Below are positions 1 to 10,894 of a DNA stretch of 64,000 nt, one piece after another; position 1 is the stretch's first letter; each line of letters starts with the position of its first letter. The translations under genes were made by a program, and so were the position numbers. Below the pieces are notes generated by a model. It was not told where the DNA came from, made no database searches, and saw nothing but the letters and a program-made list of their open reading frames with translations. The stretch spans positions 8,327,408-8,391,407 of the forward strand of contig JAJEKV010000062.1 of the NCBI GenBank assembly GCA_021234155.1. Reading direction: 5' to 3'. This DNA comes from Isoetes taiwanensis. Taxonomy: Eukaryota > Streptophyta > Lycopodiopsida > Isoetales > Isoetaceae.

Positions 1-1500
1 GGCTAAAAAGCTCAGAAAAGGGACCAGATTATCTTAATCTTCAGCAATAGAGGCATCATCTTCCACATGCTCCTTTGAGGTGAAAACAACAACAGAGACA
101 TACCTTTCCATGTATCCGCTACTTTGGAGGTCGAAAATCAGCTTACAAATAAGAATGAACGTACCTGTAGCTTTGAGAAATATGAATAGCTCATGTTAGA
201 TATTCAAACATTACAGCTCATGTAGAACATTAGAGATATGAACACTAAGTAGTCTTTCGTCAAAAGCCTCTATTCTAAACAAAGCAATGCTTGTACATTG
301 GCTACTAACTGGTAGCTGATATGGTGCTATGCTTGAGATGAGACAGATGGAGAGAGCTTTAGGGAAACTGGTTTTAAGCCAATACAAAAGATCTCCTCTT
401 CAACTCCAAAAAGATATAGCTTGATCATAATCCTGCAAGGTATATATAGAGCAGGAGGTTCTCTAAAGAAGCTAAACACATTACTAACCGCATACCTTGC
501 AGGATTGTAATGAAGCTAAGAAGTATCCTCAAATGAACTATCTTCAAGATTTATATGTTAGAAGTTTCCAAATGGATCACCTGACATTAGCTCAACCTGA
601 CGGCAAACACTTGGAAAAATCATCAGAAATGTACTGGTGCCCATAACTATTTGCAACTCCTCATACAGTCACAACCACACCCGCGTGCTGCGTCACTGGA
701 AAATAAAGAGAAAGCATGGTAGTTTACAATAGAGATTTATGTTACTTGGTTGCAGTTAGTTGAGGAGCTCTAATGGCAAGAAACTATTAGCCATGCATGT
801 TGCGATTCATTTTGGTCCATCCAAGTTCTGATATTTGTGAGTCCTGTTATCCTGTAATGAAACCCATTGCATATTTCATGCCTCATAAGATATAACTTAA
901 TTTCTGAATTCTATTATAAACAATATTCTACCCTAGAACTGATGTGAAGGACACAAAGTTGAGAAGTAGCCACACACGAAAATTGGATTCTAGTTCATGA
1001 AATGCTCAAAGATTCCACCAGTTCTCTGCTTGCTAAACACAACTCATCTTGTATGAAGAATAGTTGTCGTGAAGCTGAGGAAACTAACATTGCAAGGATC
1101 AGCTGTGGTACAGATATGGATGTTATCAATACTGGCGTGATAGATTAGAATACAAAGCCATGGAGGGCAAATAGTAAGGGGCATCATTTTTCCAGAGCTA
1201 AACAAAATGTTGCTAAATGTTGCTGGAGAGGTGGACGTTGTGACAGAGCATCAGGGCCTACCTGCTGAGTTTGTAACACAAGATACACATGGGAAACTGC
1301 CTAGAGTAGCATTTGTTGCAGACCGAGTGATGGTGATAAAGATATCCATGAAGCTACGCCATCTCAAAGTCTCAATGTTAATTCAATGAAGGGTACCATT
1401 TTGGCTGATGATCAATCCGCTACATGCCGGTTCAGAGGAGAGAAAATAGTAGATACAACTAATGCTATGATTATTGGGGGATGATATCTAGAGCATACAT
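1..1500. other. No confident gene
   Basis: AT-rich DNA with short frames broken by stops on both strands. A + strand frame at 1207-1389 (60 codons) reads smoothly but has no recognisable motif and no supporting splice context. It may be a remnant of an older coding sequence. No RNA gene, tandem repeat or transposon end is visible. Confidence 0.4.
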
Positions 1501-1502
1501 AC

Positions 1503-1917
1503 CTTTCTTGCTTTGCCTTTGGAACTCTGCATGCAGCATGGTCTCTCTGTAAGTCCTTAAGTCCACAAAGCAATCTGCTTTCGATGAGACCCACAAAAAG
1601 GGCAAGAAACTCCTCATCATCGATTACCACAAAATCTGAGACTGATAGATTGTACTCTCAAATGATATGAGGCAACGCGAATCACATGCTTGAGAAATAT
1701 AGAAGAATATCAAGCCACTGTTGCCTAACTCTGAGTAGTGAGCAAGATCATTCGGCCCCAGTTGCTCTGAATCCACGAAACACCCATCCAGTGCATCCAA
1801 CACTGCATGATCCTGAGAAATCATGGCATGCACGATGCTAAAGGAAAAAAATGGATGCGAAAAGCATACGAAACAAAATATGCCACGAACCCTAGCCATA
1901 GCAATCGTGGCCTCCAT
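1503..1917 (-). CDS. Possible partial gene or gene remnant, function unknown
   Basis: Two adjacent stretches read as exon-like on the minus strand. The first begins at an ATG at 1917 and includes a potential acceptor (a TTTCTCAG-like site) in front of a segment starting DHAVLDALDG. The second, 1503-1635, is preceded by an acceptor-like CAGTCTCAG and followed by a GTATGT donor. It encodes VVIDDEEFLALFVGLIESR and more without stops. I do not recognise the product and could not chain the two into one clean model, because the donor of the first stretch is unclear. It could be a small gene continuing below 1500, or a decayed fragment. Splicing evidence from RNA would decide. Confidence 0.2.
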
Positions 1918-2109
1918 GTCGTGTTGTATGCTCCTGGAGTGACGTCCGATACAATCTTTACCTAGAGAAAATTCCTAATCTGGCCAACATCGAAATCGTA
2001 CAAAAATCCTTTATCAAATTTGGACTATCGGGAATTTTTCCCAGTTGCTAAAATTCTTAAAACCTAGGGAAACTACCTTAAAGAAAAATCCTAAAAGGTT
2101 TTCCACCAA

Positions 2110-2420
2110 TCGGGAAAACCAAATTTAAACAATAGATATTACCTCAAATCTTATAGTATTTTGCAAATCTTGTTATACAGTATAGCAAATTCCATACATC
2201 CATATCCCACAAATGAGGAACTTTGTGTACGGTGTAGATTAAGGAATAAGGGGTGAATATGCCTATCGAACAGCTCTCGTTGCCCGGAGTCACCCCCCGT
2301 GTGAATATGCACCCAAACCAAAGGGGTTTGAAGGGGGATTTAATTTTAGTGTGTTGGATGTAATGGTTTGTATGTTAACCCAAAAACACCTGTTCAGAAT
2401 AGGAAAAAATTCCATCCTAA
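2110..2420. mobile_element. LINE 3' end with internal inversion (twin-priming type)
   Basis: Two parts of the LINE tail at 6640-6960 lie here head to head. 2110-2270 matches, as reverse complement, the tail from about 6655 to 6815. 2272-2400 matches, in forward orientation, the tail from about 6830 to 6950 (shared motif CCCCCCGTGTGAATATGCAC). The upstream part is inverted and the downstream part is direct, with the break at about 2271. This is the arrangement twin-primed reverse transcription of LINEs is known to leave. No coding sequence is retained. Confidence 0.65.
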
Positions 2421-2472
2421 TTTTAGCATTTAACAGTGCCTAAAATTGAAACAATATAGATTAAACCTAGAG

Positions 2473-2554
2473 ATTATCGGGATCCTCGTAGTTATCTTGT
2501 GTTAAGCTGACATATTATCGGGATCCTCGTAGTTATCTTGTGTTAAGCTGACAT
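2473..2554. repeat. 41-bp tandem duplication
   Basis: Two adjacent identical copies of a 41-bp unit (2473-2513 and 2514-2554) beginning ATTATCGGGATCCTCGTAG. It is non-coding, and the lack of divergence suggests a recent duplication. Confidence 0.9.
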
Positions 2555-3618
2555 TTTGCATAGACATGAGGTCCTTTTGGCATTTGTTATTATATGGCTC
2601 AGCTTTTTTGATAACACCGTCTTTCATCTTTGCCATTGAAACCATGTTTTTGGCCATATCTACCTTTGGAGCTTCTAGAGTCCATAATATTTAGTCAGTT
2701 AGATCCCAATTGTATTCCTCAAACTCTTTCCAGAGCAACTCAGAGTTTTGTTCTTCTTCCTCACTCCCGGATGTGAATATCCCATCGGAATCATACCCTA
2801 TAGTTATGGCTCGTGACTTCCAAAGAAAATCCTTGACTAGATCAGAGATTTCTACTTCAATCTATGCATGGTCAGAGCTCTTAAATTCTTCCGGGAGACA
2901 CTTTGTGCAGGATATTAGGTCATTCCTTATCCTTGGTCGTTTATACAAACTAATATTTTTTTAAGCTATTTAAATTTAAATAGCCCACATTCATAAATGT
3001 TGGATATCCCTTTAATTCTTAGAGGTCTCATTGCATTCACTATTTGAAGGTCACAACACCTATATTCTAGAACAGGTCTAAGTGGTCTATGGGGTAAAAG
3101 TACCCCAAATAGACTTAAGTGCTATGTTGGAATTTTCTAATAAGCAGGGTACTACCTAATGATAAGAGGATATGGGCTTAACCCTTATTGTGCTTACACA
3201 CACATATACCCCCTAATAATTAATAAAAGAAACCCTACCACCTACCGTGGGATATGGGTATAACACACCTCGAATTATCTGATCTGTGATCATGGGGATT
3301 GCTAACTTCTACTACTCAGTAGGGATTACGACATATCCCATAGATTAAAGTAATAAGCCAACAGACGGTTGTGATATGAAATCGTACCTTGATCATTTTG
3401 GAATTAAAAGTTGCTTCAGCACTACTTTGTCATACTGCAATCCTGGAAATTCATTTTGTTGTATATATTTATGCACCCTGTATTGATGCCCTTTCATGTC
3501 GAATGCATTGATCACAAAGGTCTGAATGAGTATCTTAATGTCTCGAGCAGCCAAGTTTGGACATGAATTAATATACATGTAAAGGTAGCACTTGTGAAAT
3601 GATAACGTTTATTGCTTG
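2555..3618. other. No gene seen
   Basis: AT-rich sequence. An 84-codon open frame at 2710-2964 (+) is serine-rich and resembles no known family. Around 3060-3240 is low-complexity text with a (CA)n-like stretch. Nothing is supportable as a gene or RNA. Confidence 0.4.
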
Positions 3619-3983
3619 GAGGTGCATCCTAGACTATCACAGTCATTGGATCCGTCGATCCTACGACCCAGACCATATGTTGAGGCCTCTAGGCACCTCT
3701 CACCTAAGGTTTTGATGGAATATGGAACCTCTGTACAGCTTCGCCTAAGGTTTCAGAATATGAAGTACAGGGGCTTGAACCTCTACTAAAATAACTCAAT
3801 GTCCTAATAAGACTAATTTGTCCAATATAACCAGTGAGCTACCATGATTATTTTTTTAACTTAAATCTATATTTTTTCTTTATGACAACCCATTCAACTT
3901 TTTTAGGGATATGGTCTATGATTTTAAGAATTGTACATTTTACATCTATATCAAATCCCTTGTAAACCCCCTGTTATTGTTCT
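3619..3983 (-). repeat. Repeat A, copy 1 (SINE-like, tRNA-related promoter)
   Basis: Diverged copy of the 427-bp repeat A also found at 40205-41077, 53366-53777 and 63717-64000. It starts at GAGGTGCATCC and ends at CCCCCTGTTATTGT. On the minus strand it holds a tRNA-like A box (TAGCTCACTGGTTA, about 3828-3841) and, some 48 bp further, a B box (GGTTCAAGCCC, about 3772-3782). These two elements recruit TFIIIC at tRNA genes and SINEs. The sequence between them does not fold as a tRNA, so this is a SINE-like repeat and not a tRNA gene. Confidence 0.6.
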
Positions 3984-4559
3984 ATATATCCATACATCAT
4001 CACATGTATCATTGATCTGTACATCTATCTTCGTGGTCATTCAAAACTTTCTTCATAATTGCTTAGAGTCGTCTAATAATTGCAAATTTAGCAAGAATAT
4101 TATGATCATAAAATGGTATCTACATTGGTTACGTGGGATATTCAAGGAAGGTTGGTGCTATGGTTGTGAAATATGAAGAAAAGATGTCAATTTTTTTGCA
4201 CCGTTTCTTTGAGGTTTTGGAGAAGATTCTTCAAATAGACATTATTAATTTAGAAAGCTTCTCTGATAAAAAGAAGGTAGGTGTAGTTTCAACTTTAAGA
4301 TCAATATCTATTTTTACTCTAAATTCAATTTAAGATGTAGAATTAAAAGAAGCATCCTTCCTAATAAGGGCCACTTGACCTGTAGAGCTAAATTTCAACC
4401 CCATATAGAAGAACGGACTCCAAGAGGACACTAAATAAGTGCGACTAATGGGTCTAGTCATATAAGTCTACTTTGTGAATGTTGTTTTGCATCGTATACA
4501 GTGCCATCTAGCCTCATGTCACTCTTATTGGGATCCCAGGTAGAAAAAAAATTCACCGT
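3984..4559. other. No gene seen
   Basis: AT-rich DNA with two short + strand frames (3931-4176 and 4133-4333) without family resemblance. No tandem repeat or element end recognised. Confidence 0.4.
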
Positions 4560-5565
4560 GAATACTTGTAGGTGGGCGTTACCTCTACACTTTGCCCTCA
4601 GTAACTGAACGAGGGAGGCCTTGGCTGACGTGAGGATGAGATGAGTGCAACCTTATTCTTGGCCACATTAACGTGCATGTCAGTGGCCTGACAGAATGTG
4701 TCCAGGGCATTCAGATGACACTGCATATCTTCCAGAGTGTAAGCTAATAGGTCCACATCATCAGTGTATATGAGCTGTTTGGTGATCTAATGTAAAAGAT
4801 GAACTCCGCTGCCCTCATTGTTAGCGAGCCAGTTTTCCAAAAATCAATGTAGAGCTCAAACAATATTGGAGAGAGAGGGATGCTTGGTGGACCCCAATAC
4901 TACTAAATGGTTGGCCTGTTGATTCTAACTGGTCTGAGCATGTTTCATATAGCTTGTATACTACATTCTGCAGACCCACAGGGACCTCCCATCTGTTGCA
5001 ATCTTTCCCATAGCTTTTCCCAAGATACAATGTCAAAAGCATTGGCGAAGTCGACGAAGCAACAATACAGGTCATGCCGACCATTCCTGATGTCCTTAAC
5101 CAGAGTTTACGATGTAAAGATATGATCAATGGTTGAGTATTGAGGCCTGGATCCCAGCTGCAGAGGGCTCGCATCTCTGCTGCTTCTGCCCATTCGTCAA
5201 CTGCTATTCGAAAATGCTGGCTAGCAGTTTTGCAAACATTGAGCTGAACATATTGTTCGATAATTGGTCGGGCAATGAGGATCAGATGAAAACAACCTTG
5301 CTAGTGGGGCGGGGGAAGCCTTCTTGTAATGCCCTGTTGAATAAGACAGTTAGGATTGGCACCATGGACGACGTTGTCCACTTGCATACCATTTAAGTCT
5401 GCCGCTTTCACATTGGCAGGACATTGTATGCCTTGGATGACATTCGACTCTGTGATTTCTAGCACCGAACCTTCCTGCAGGCATGTTGCTGCCTGAACAC
5501 TCCCATTGCATGTTGATGCCTTTTTTGTTCATATATATTATGTTTTGATCTCCACATTCTACCAA
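4560..5565 (-). pseudogene. LINE reverse transcriptase remnant
   Basis: On the minus strand, pieces of a non-LTR reverse transcriptase occur in the right order in shifting frames. They are a region reading like LGSRPQYSTIDHIF, then LYCCFVDFANAFDIVSWEKL (the first catalytic block, usually F-x-DFxKAFD), then PLSP-LF-LYID, then a YTDDVDLL-like block (the catalytic YxDD of RT), then a thumb-like stretch LNALDTFCQATDMHVN. At least four frame changes and several stops break it, so it cannot be active. It is probably from the same broad family as the endonuclease at 13.8-15.0 kb, but the two are not contiguous. Confidence 0.75.
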
Positions 5566-6260
5566 GTAGAAACATTTAATAACAGCAAGTAGAGTACAAT
5601 AACAAAAGATACATCACGTACATGCAGCCAATCAAACAAATGTTAGCAATAAGCTTGATAACATTGTTAGGGCCAAAAGGTAATAAGGATGTATCTTGGC
5701 TCTTCGTCCATCATCTAATGTACCCATTTACCCTTGGTCTATAAAAGCATATAGCAAACGTCAAATCTAAATGAAAGTAAATAAACAAATTAAACATGGG
5801 TTATAAACTCCCTTCTTGTACAACCGTATAGCTGTATTTTAGGACCCAGAGGTCTCCAAATATCATCCTTTATGTTTATTACTAGGATTTTAACTATAAC
5901 CTTTTAATATGTACAAGCCCTTTTTATTTTTTGAGCTCTTCTCCCATTTTTTAAGATAAATTCAATCCTATTAATAATTTTAAGTAGCAACCAGTTAAAT
6001 AGATCAATCTATTTTTTACCTGTAGTTCATTTTCTTCTAATAGAATTTCATCATCAGGTTGGGTCTCAAGAACAAACTACTTTCCCAATTTGTTCCCGTT
6101 ATAATATGCATTTTGTCTTCGATTGAAGTTAGCATTTTCTTATTTATATAGCTAGAGTTCCCTTCAAAATCCATTTTGGCTTCATATCCTTTGCCACTTC
6201 CACGTCTATCCATTTTTAATTTTTCAATTTCACACCACAACAACTTTTGTCAAATTCCTC
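5566..6260. other. No gene seen
   Basis: AT-rich spacer. Short frames on both strands show no recognisable domain. It is directly followed by a LINE 3' fragment. Confidence 0.4.
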
Positions 6261-6269
6261 GTTGCTTTG

Positions 6270-6982
6270 GGGGTAGCAATGGGTCCCCAACACCTCAAAG
6301 CCTGCTGGAAGGACAAGCAAACTCAGTGGTTCTCACGTGACGGGGAAGGGGGGGTTACAAGCAAACAGATGCGTACAGGTACGGACAAAGAAGGATCACA
6401 ATGCACTAAAGCTATACCTAGATGCTACTTTCCTTCGCAAGCTCTGGGATGCAGATGCTCTAACGCACGTTAAACTGGCGCACTACTAGCAGCAAGTCAA
6501 TCCTAGGCTCACGAGAGGCCCACACCAGTTTTGTGCACCCATTTGCCAATGAAGAAGCGTAGTCTTATAGCTTCTATTCGCACGGGTGCACATCGTCTCC
6601 GCATTGAGACACGGCGTTGGTCTCGGGGGGTTACTCCGGGCATCGAGAGCTGTAGGATAGGCATATTTGCCCTTTATTCCTTGATCTGGACCGTACATAG
6701 CGATCCTCGTTTGTGGGGTATAGCTATACAAGTTTTTGTATACTGTATAATGAGGTTTGCAAAAGACTATAAAGTTTGAGGGAATGTACTTAATGGTGTT
6801 AATTTTGTATATGTATTGTAAGTTTTCAGGGGCTCTCGCTGCCCTATGTAACCCCCCGTGTGAATATGCACCCAAACCAAAAAGGGTTTCAGGGGGATTT
6901 TAATTTAAATGCGTTAGATGCAATGGTTTATGTTAATAACGTTAATGTTAGTTATGTGTTGGTTGTTATATTAAAAAAAAAA
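6270..6982 (+). mobile_element. LINE 3' fragment ending in poly(A)
   Basis: The + strand carries the C-terminal end of a LINE ORF2 (6531-6700). The stretch SLIASIRTGAHRLRIETRRW matches the conserved block that precedes the cysteine-rich tail of plant-type non-LTR polymerases. It is followed by a 3' untranslated tail that recurs, rearranged, at 2110-2420. A run of ten A at 6973-6982 marks the 3' end. The polymerase core is absent, as expected of a 5'-truncated copy. Confidence 0.7.
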
Positions 6983-9480
6983 TTGGCCCTTCGGGCCCTA
7001 ACAAAGCAAACCCCCCAGGATTTGAGCTTGGGCTAGTCTGAAGAGCAATGCACATTCAGTGCCTTAGAAAAAGTATTGCATATAAATATGCCTTTTGAAT
7101 TATAATGATATTGTAAAAGAAATTTAGAAATGAACATATAATTAGCGACCTTATAATATGGGATTTCAATTCATTATGCCCATGCATCTATATCTTTGCA
7201 TCTATGTCTTTGCAGACATATAAGATCGCACAACTGGACATTCTCACAAACACATTTCTTTTTAGTCTCGGTCCTGGGCACATCAAAATGAGGCTCGCCA
7301 AGAGAAAAGCATGGCCTAACCAACTTATAAAGAGCAATATTAAACAGAGAGTCAGCTACAACTAAGGTAAACAATGTGGACCTCTTTTGCTGGGTTCACA
7401 TGGACAGATTGCCGGTGGGACGGCTGAGTCCTTGCTGAACTTGAGCTGAGCCAGAAAAAAATCAGCCCGTTATGAGGATTCAGCTGTCGCGGGATGCTAC
7501 CCGCGTGGCTGATTCAGCTGGAGGTATTTGAATCAGCACGGAATCAGCTGCTTACATTTGCTGACCCAAAAAGCTATCATGTGAACGGCCCATTTATCTG
7601 TATGGCAGTTTCCTGGACAGAATCAATAGAAAAGATCTAAGGAACAGCACAACAGTATGCCCTGTTGGTTTCTACATTGATGAGCTAGCACAAATATGCG
7701 TCTCCATTCTGCTCCATGCAGATATCCTCTTTCCTAGCGTGATGCAGAAGATGCTTTTTGTCACAAAACTCTTGATCATGTGCAAACACAGCTGCAGATC
7801 TGGATATAATAGCATCTGGTAAAACAGTTGGATAGTGTAGCATCTGGTAAAACAGTTCAGAGGTTCGGCACCATGCGAAGAAAGCATATTACCCTAATGA
7901 ACGAATTTATTCATTCTTCCAGCCGCTCCCAAATTTGCCCCAAATCCGAGCAGCAGATTCGGCATCGGGCCTATCTAATCATTCTGCAATAGGTTATTTG
8001 AAGGTCCCTGTTCACCAGCAGCCAGAAGAGCGGATCAAAATCTGTAACAACTAACCACCAAAATCAACTAGAACTGCTAACCTGAAGAACAGTGGCTTCA
8101 TTTGAGATGATGGATTAATAGCAACTACAATGTTGTTCCAAATATCTGTGGGGCGAAATACAGAATGCCAGCAACGAACCCTGCAGAGGAAGACAACGAA
8201 CCCTGCAGAGCAAGAGCAAGACAGACAAAACCAATCTCAACAATTAGATATCCTTTTTGATACTTGTTTGTTGTTGCAGATGTAGTAAGCTGCAAGTCCA
8301 TTCATGTGGAATATCATGACCAGGCTTCTACTTTAAGAAATCTCAGGGATAAACAACGGAAGCTCCTGATAATGCTATTCAAAAAATGGAAACCAGTCTT
8401 GCTAGCTGAGACTGGCCGCTGCCTTTATTTAGTCTTCCCATGACAAGTCTATTACACCAAAGGCCATTGCAAATACCAAGTAGAGAATCAGAAATAAAGT
8501 TCGTTACTTACCCTTAAGAGTCTTCCAAGAGGTGCCATTACTCGATTGGCCTCCGGCATTTTGCGACACAAATAGTAAAAACAAAAGTACCATTGAGCCA
8601 CAGATCTGCCAAAAGAGCTAAGTATGAAGAAAAACAAGGGATTAGAAGTTATAAGTCCCAATGAAATGAAAGTGGTCTCGAAACGGGGAACAGTATTGGT
8701 GTGAAATGTTTTCCCCAATCTACTATTTCAATTAGCCTGTTGGAGTTGCGCGCTTTCAAGACTTGCATATATCCATACTTACCATATGATTTGACCTCTA
8801 TATATTCCTTTACGACTTACTTTCTGTGGCATTCTCTACCTTCTTATGATCAGTATACCCATTTCTCAGATGCACTATGCAATGCAATGTTCGCTATTGC
8901 ATTCCAAGATGTTCTTCTATTGCTCAATCAAATCCAACTATATTTATACTACTGGAGATTACATTTATTAGCATCTTGAGTGCATGTAAACATGGATTTC
9001 CCATGCAACTATGCAAATGGGTTCGTGCCAATTCCTTAAATTGATGTTTTGCTTCCAGTATTCTCGTTTCCAGTACTCTCATTTATATGTATGTTACTTT
9101 GAGCCGTATCAAGGGAATTATGCTTCTTTCTTTGCATTATCATGACCATTTTGGTTGTACCTTTTTCTTTCGTTCTATACTTACAGATTACTATTGATTT
9201 TGTTCAAATATGGTTTAGAATTTAAGTTCCTATATAATTCTTACAATTTAAGAGTTCTTGACTCTCAATTATTTGTCGTGACAAGGAGAGTGCAAAAGTA
9301 GGCACATGGGAGGGAAGCATTGAAACAATGCAGGATCCAATCATAATAGTGATTATGTTTGGTTATGTTTGGAAACAGGGATGAATAGCTATAATTGAGG
9401 TCGCTCTGACATGCCTGGAATAGTTGCATCGCAAGTTTTTGATGTATGGCATGGAGCAATGTGGAACAATTGAATGCTGA
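6983..9480. other. No gene seen; intergenic
   Basis: About 2.5 kb without a convincing gene. A short hairpin GGCCCTTCGGGCC lies at about 6986-6998, directly after the LINE poly(A). Open frames are all under 95 codons and unlike known families. A 21-bp motif (GTAGCATCTGGTAAAACAGTT) is tandemly repeated around 7810-7860. Confidence 0.4.
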
Positions 9481-9490
9481 GAAAACACCA

Positions 9491-10894
9491 CCTTAGGCAT
9501 GGAACCATTTCCACATGGCCCCATCCTATTAGGCACCCGCCACACGGATGCACTCAATTGGAGCCACGTGGCATGACATGGCAACCCTAATCTATTATTG
9601 GTCAAACCCTAGCCCTAGGCCATTTTCTGGCTCCAACAGTCCTGGAATCTTGTTCGCGCTCGAAACTCCGTTTCGAGAATCATCTGCTGCAGCAGAGCAT
9701 AACTCAACTGCCTCCGGAGCTGCGCATTAGAAGGGGTGGGAGCTACTTCGAATCACTGGCAGAGCTGTGAAGATGCCGGGAGCGAGTGGAAGTTCTTCAG
9801 AGCAAGTAGTTGGAGTAGATTCCTTGGTAGATCATCTGGAAGTTAGGATTCCAGAGGAGTTAGCATTTTGTATCTCTAGTAGAGCCATCCTAGAACCCAT
9901 GTTATATAGATAATTTGATATGGGTTGATCATGTTTGTTCCTCTTGTATTGGGAAGGGGATAGAGACCTAGTAGCCATTATTTAGATAATGCTCCTAGTT
10001 TAGACCCCTTGGTTCCTATTAGATACGGCCTGTGCATAGAGTCCACCAGGCTATGGAGACTGTGGAGTGACTGAGCACCACATAACGGGGTTAGTGGCAA
10101 AGTGGCGGGAGGTCCCTGCTGAGCGCGGCTACAGTGGACTCGTAGCGGGCTAGGTCTATGGTCGGTTACTTTATGTGGGCCGGGTATGAGTCCGACACTT
10201 CCTGGGTCAATGGTGTCGGCCTTACTCTCAAGAGTTGCAGGTGTAGGCCTGGCTCTTGTTTTGGAGAGTTCAGTCAGGTATGGACTTGTGTCGCCACGAT
10301 CATCTAGCCCCCCATGAAGCCACTATTCTCCAGGAAGGGGAGATGCAACCCTTCCTAGCTCATCGGACTGAGCAGATGCAACCCGGAGTAGTCTTGTTGG
10401 GTGATACCATGAGACTACGTCTCTGGCAGGTTACAGTCACGTGAGAGGCTGATTTAGCCCATCTGCAAAGTATGCACAGGAGGTGCAGATGGAATGGTCA
10501 ATCCTAGCAATTGTCTATAGCCAGGCCCGCCATTGTTATATCTCAGTATGCTCTATTTTGAGGCCCAACCATCAGTCTACCTCTCTTATAGATAGGAGCT
10601 ATTCTGCTTTATGATGTATTGATGTCTATAATGGATCTATGGATGGATAAATGGTATTACCCTTCGAGGTAGCTGATTGTATTGTTATTGCTAGTGCTGA
10701 TGTTTATGTCTATGCTTCCGCTGTTATAGGAGCCCATAGGGGAAGGGCGCGCAAGACACCTTCGTATCCCCTTCCCACACCATGGCCATCTCAAGTGCGG
10801 GATAGACAGAGGGCCTATGCGGCAAGTGTACTGGATTGGGGATTTCCCGCAAGGCGTACGACGGGGCATCGTATATTTGGTAAGGAGCATCACA
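9491..10894 (-). repeat. Repeat W, copy 1 (uninterrupted; possible solo LTR)
   Basis: About 1.4 kb of GC-richer, non-coding sequence closely related to 42157-42879 plus 45424-46175. Shared blocks include the CTGAGCGCGGCTAC region and AAGGGCGCGCAAGACACC. Read on the minus strand, both copies begin TGTGAYGCT, which resembles the TG start of a Ty3-type LTR. The other end is less clear and no certain target duplication was found. It is therefore best called an unclassified repeat, possibly a solo LTR. Open frames inside are short and not conserved between the copies. Confidence 0.55.

Noticed and set aside
9491-10894. Protein-coding gene in repeat W
   Set aside because: Frames up to 127 codons are not conserved between the two W copies, and the sequence behaves as a non-coding repeat.
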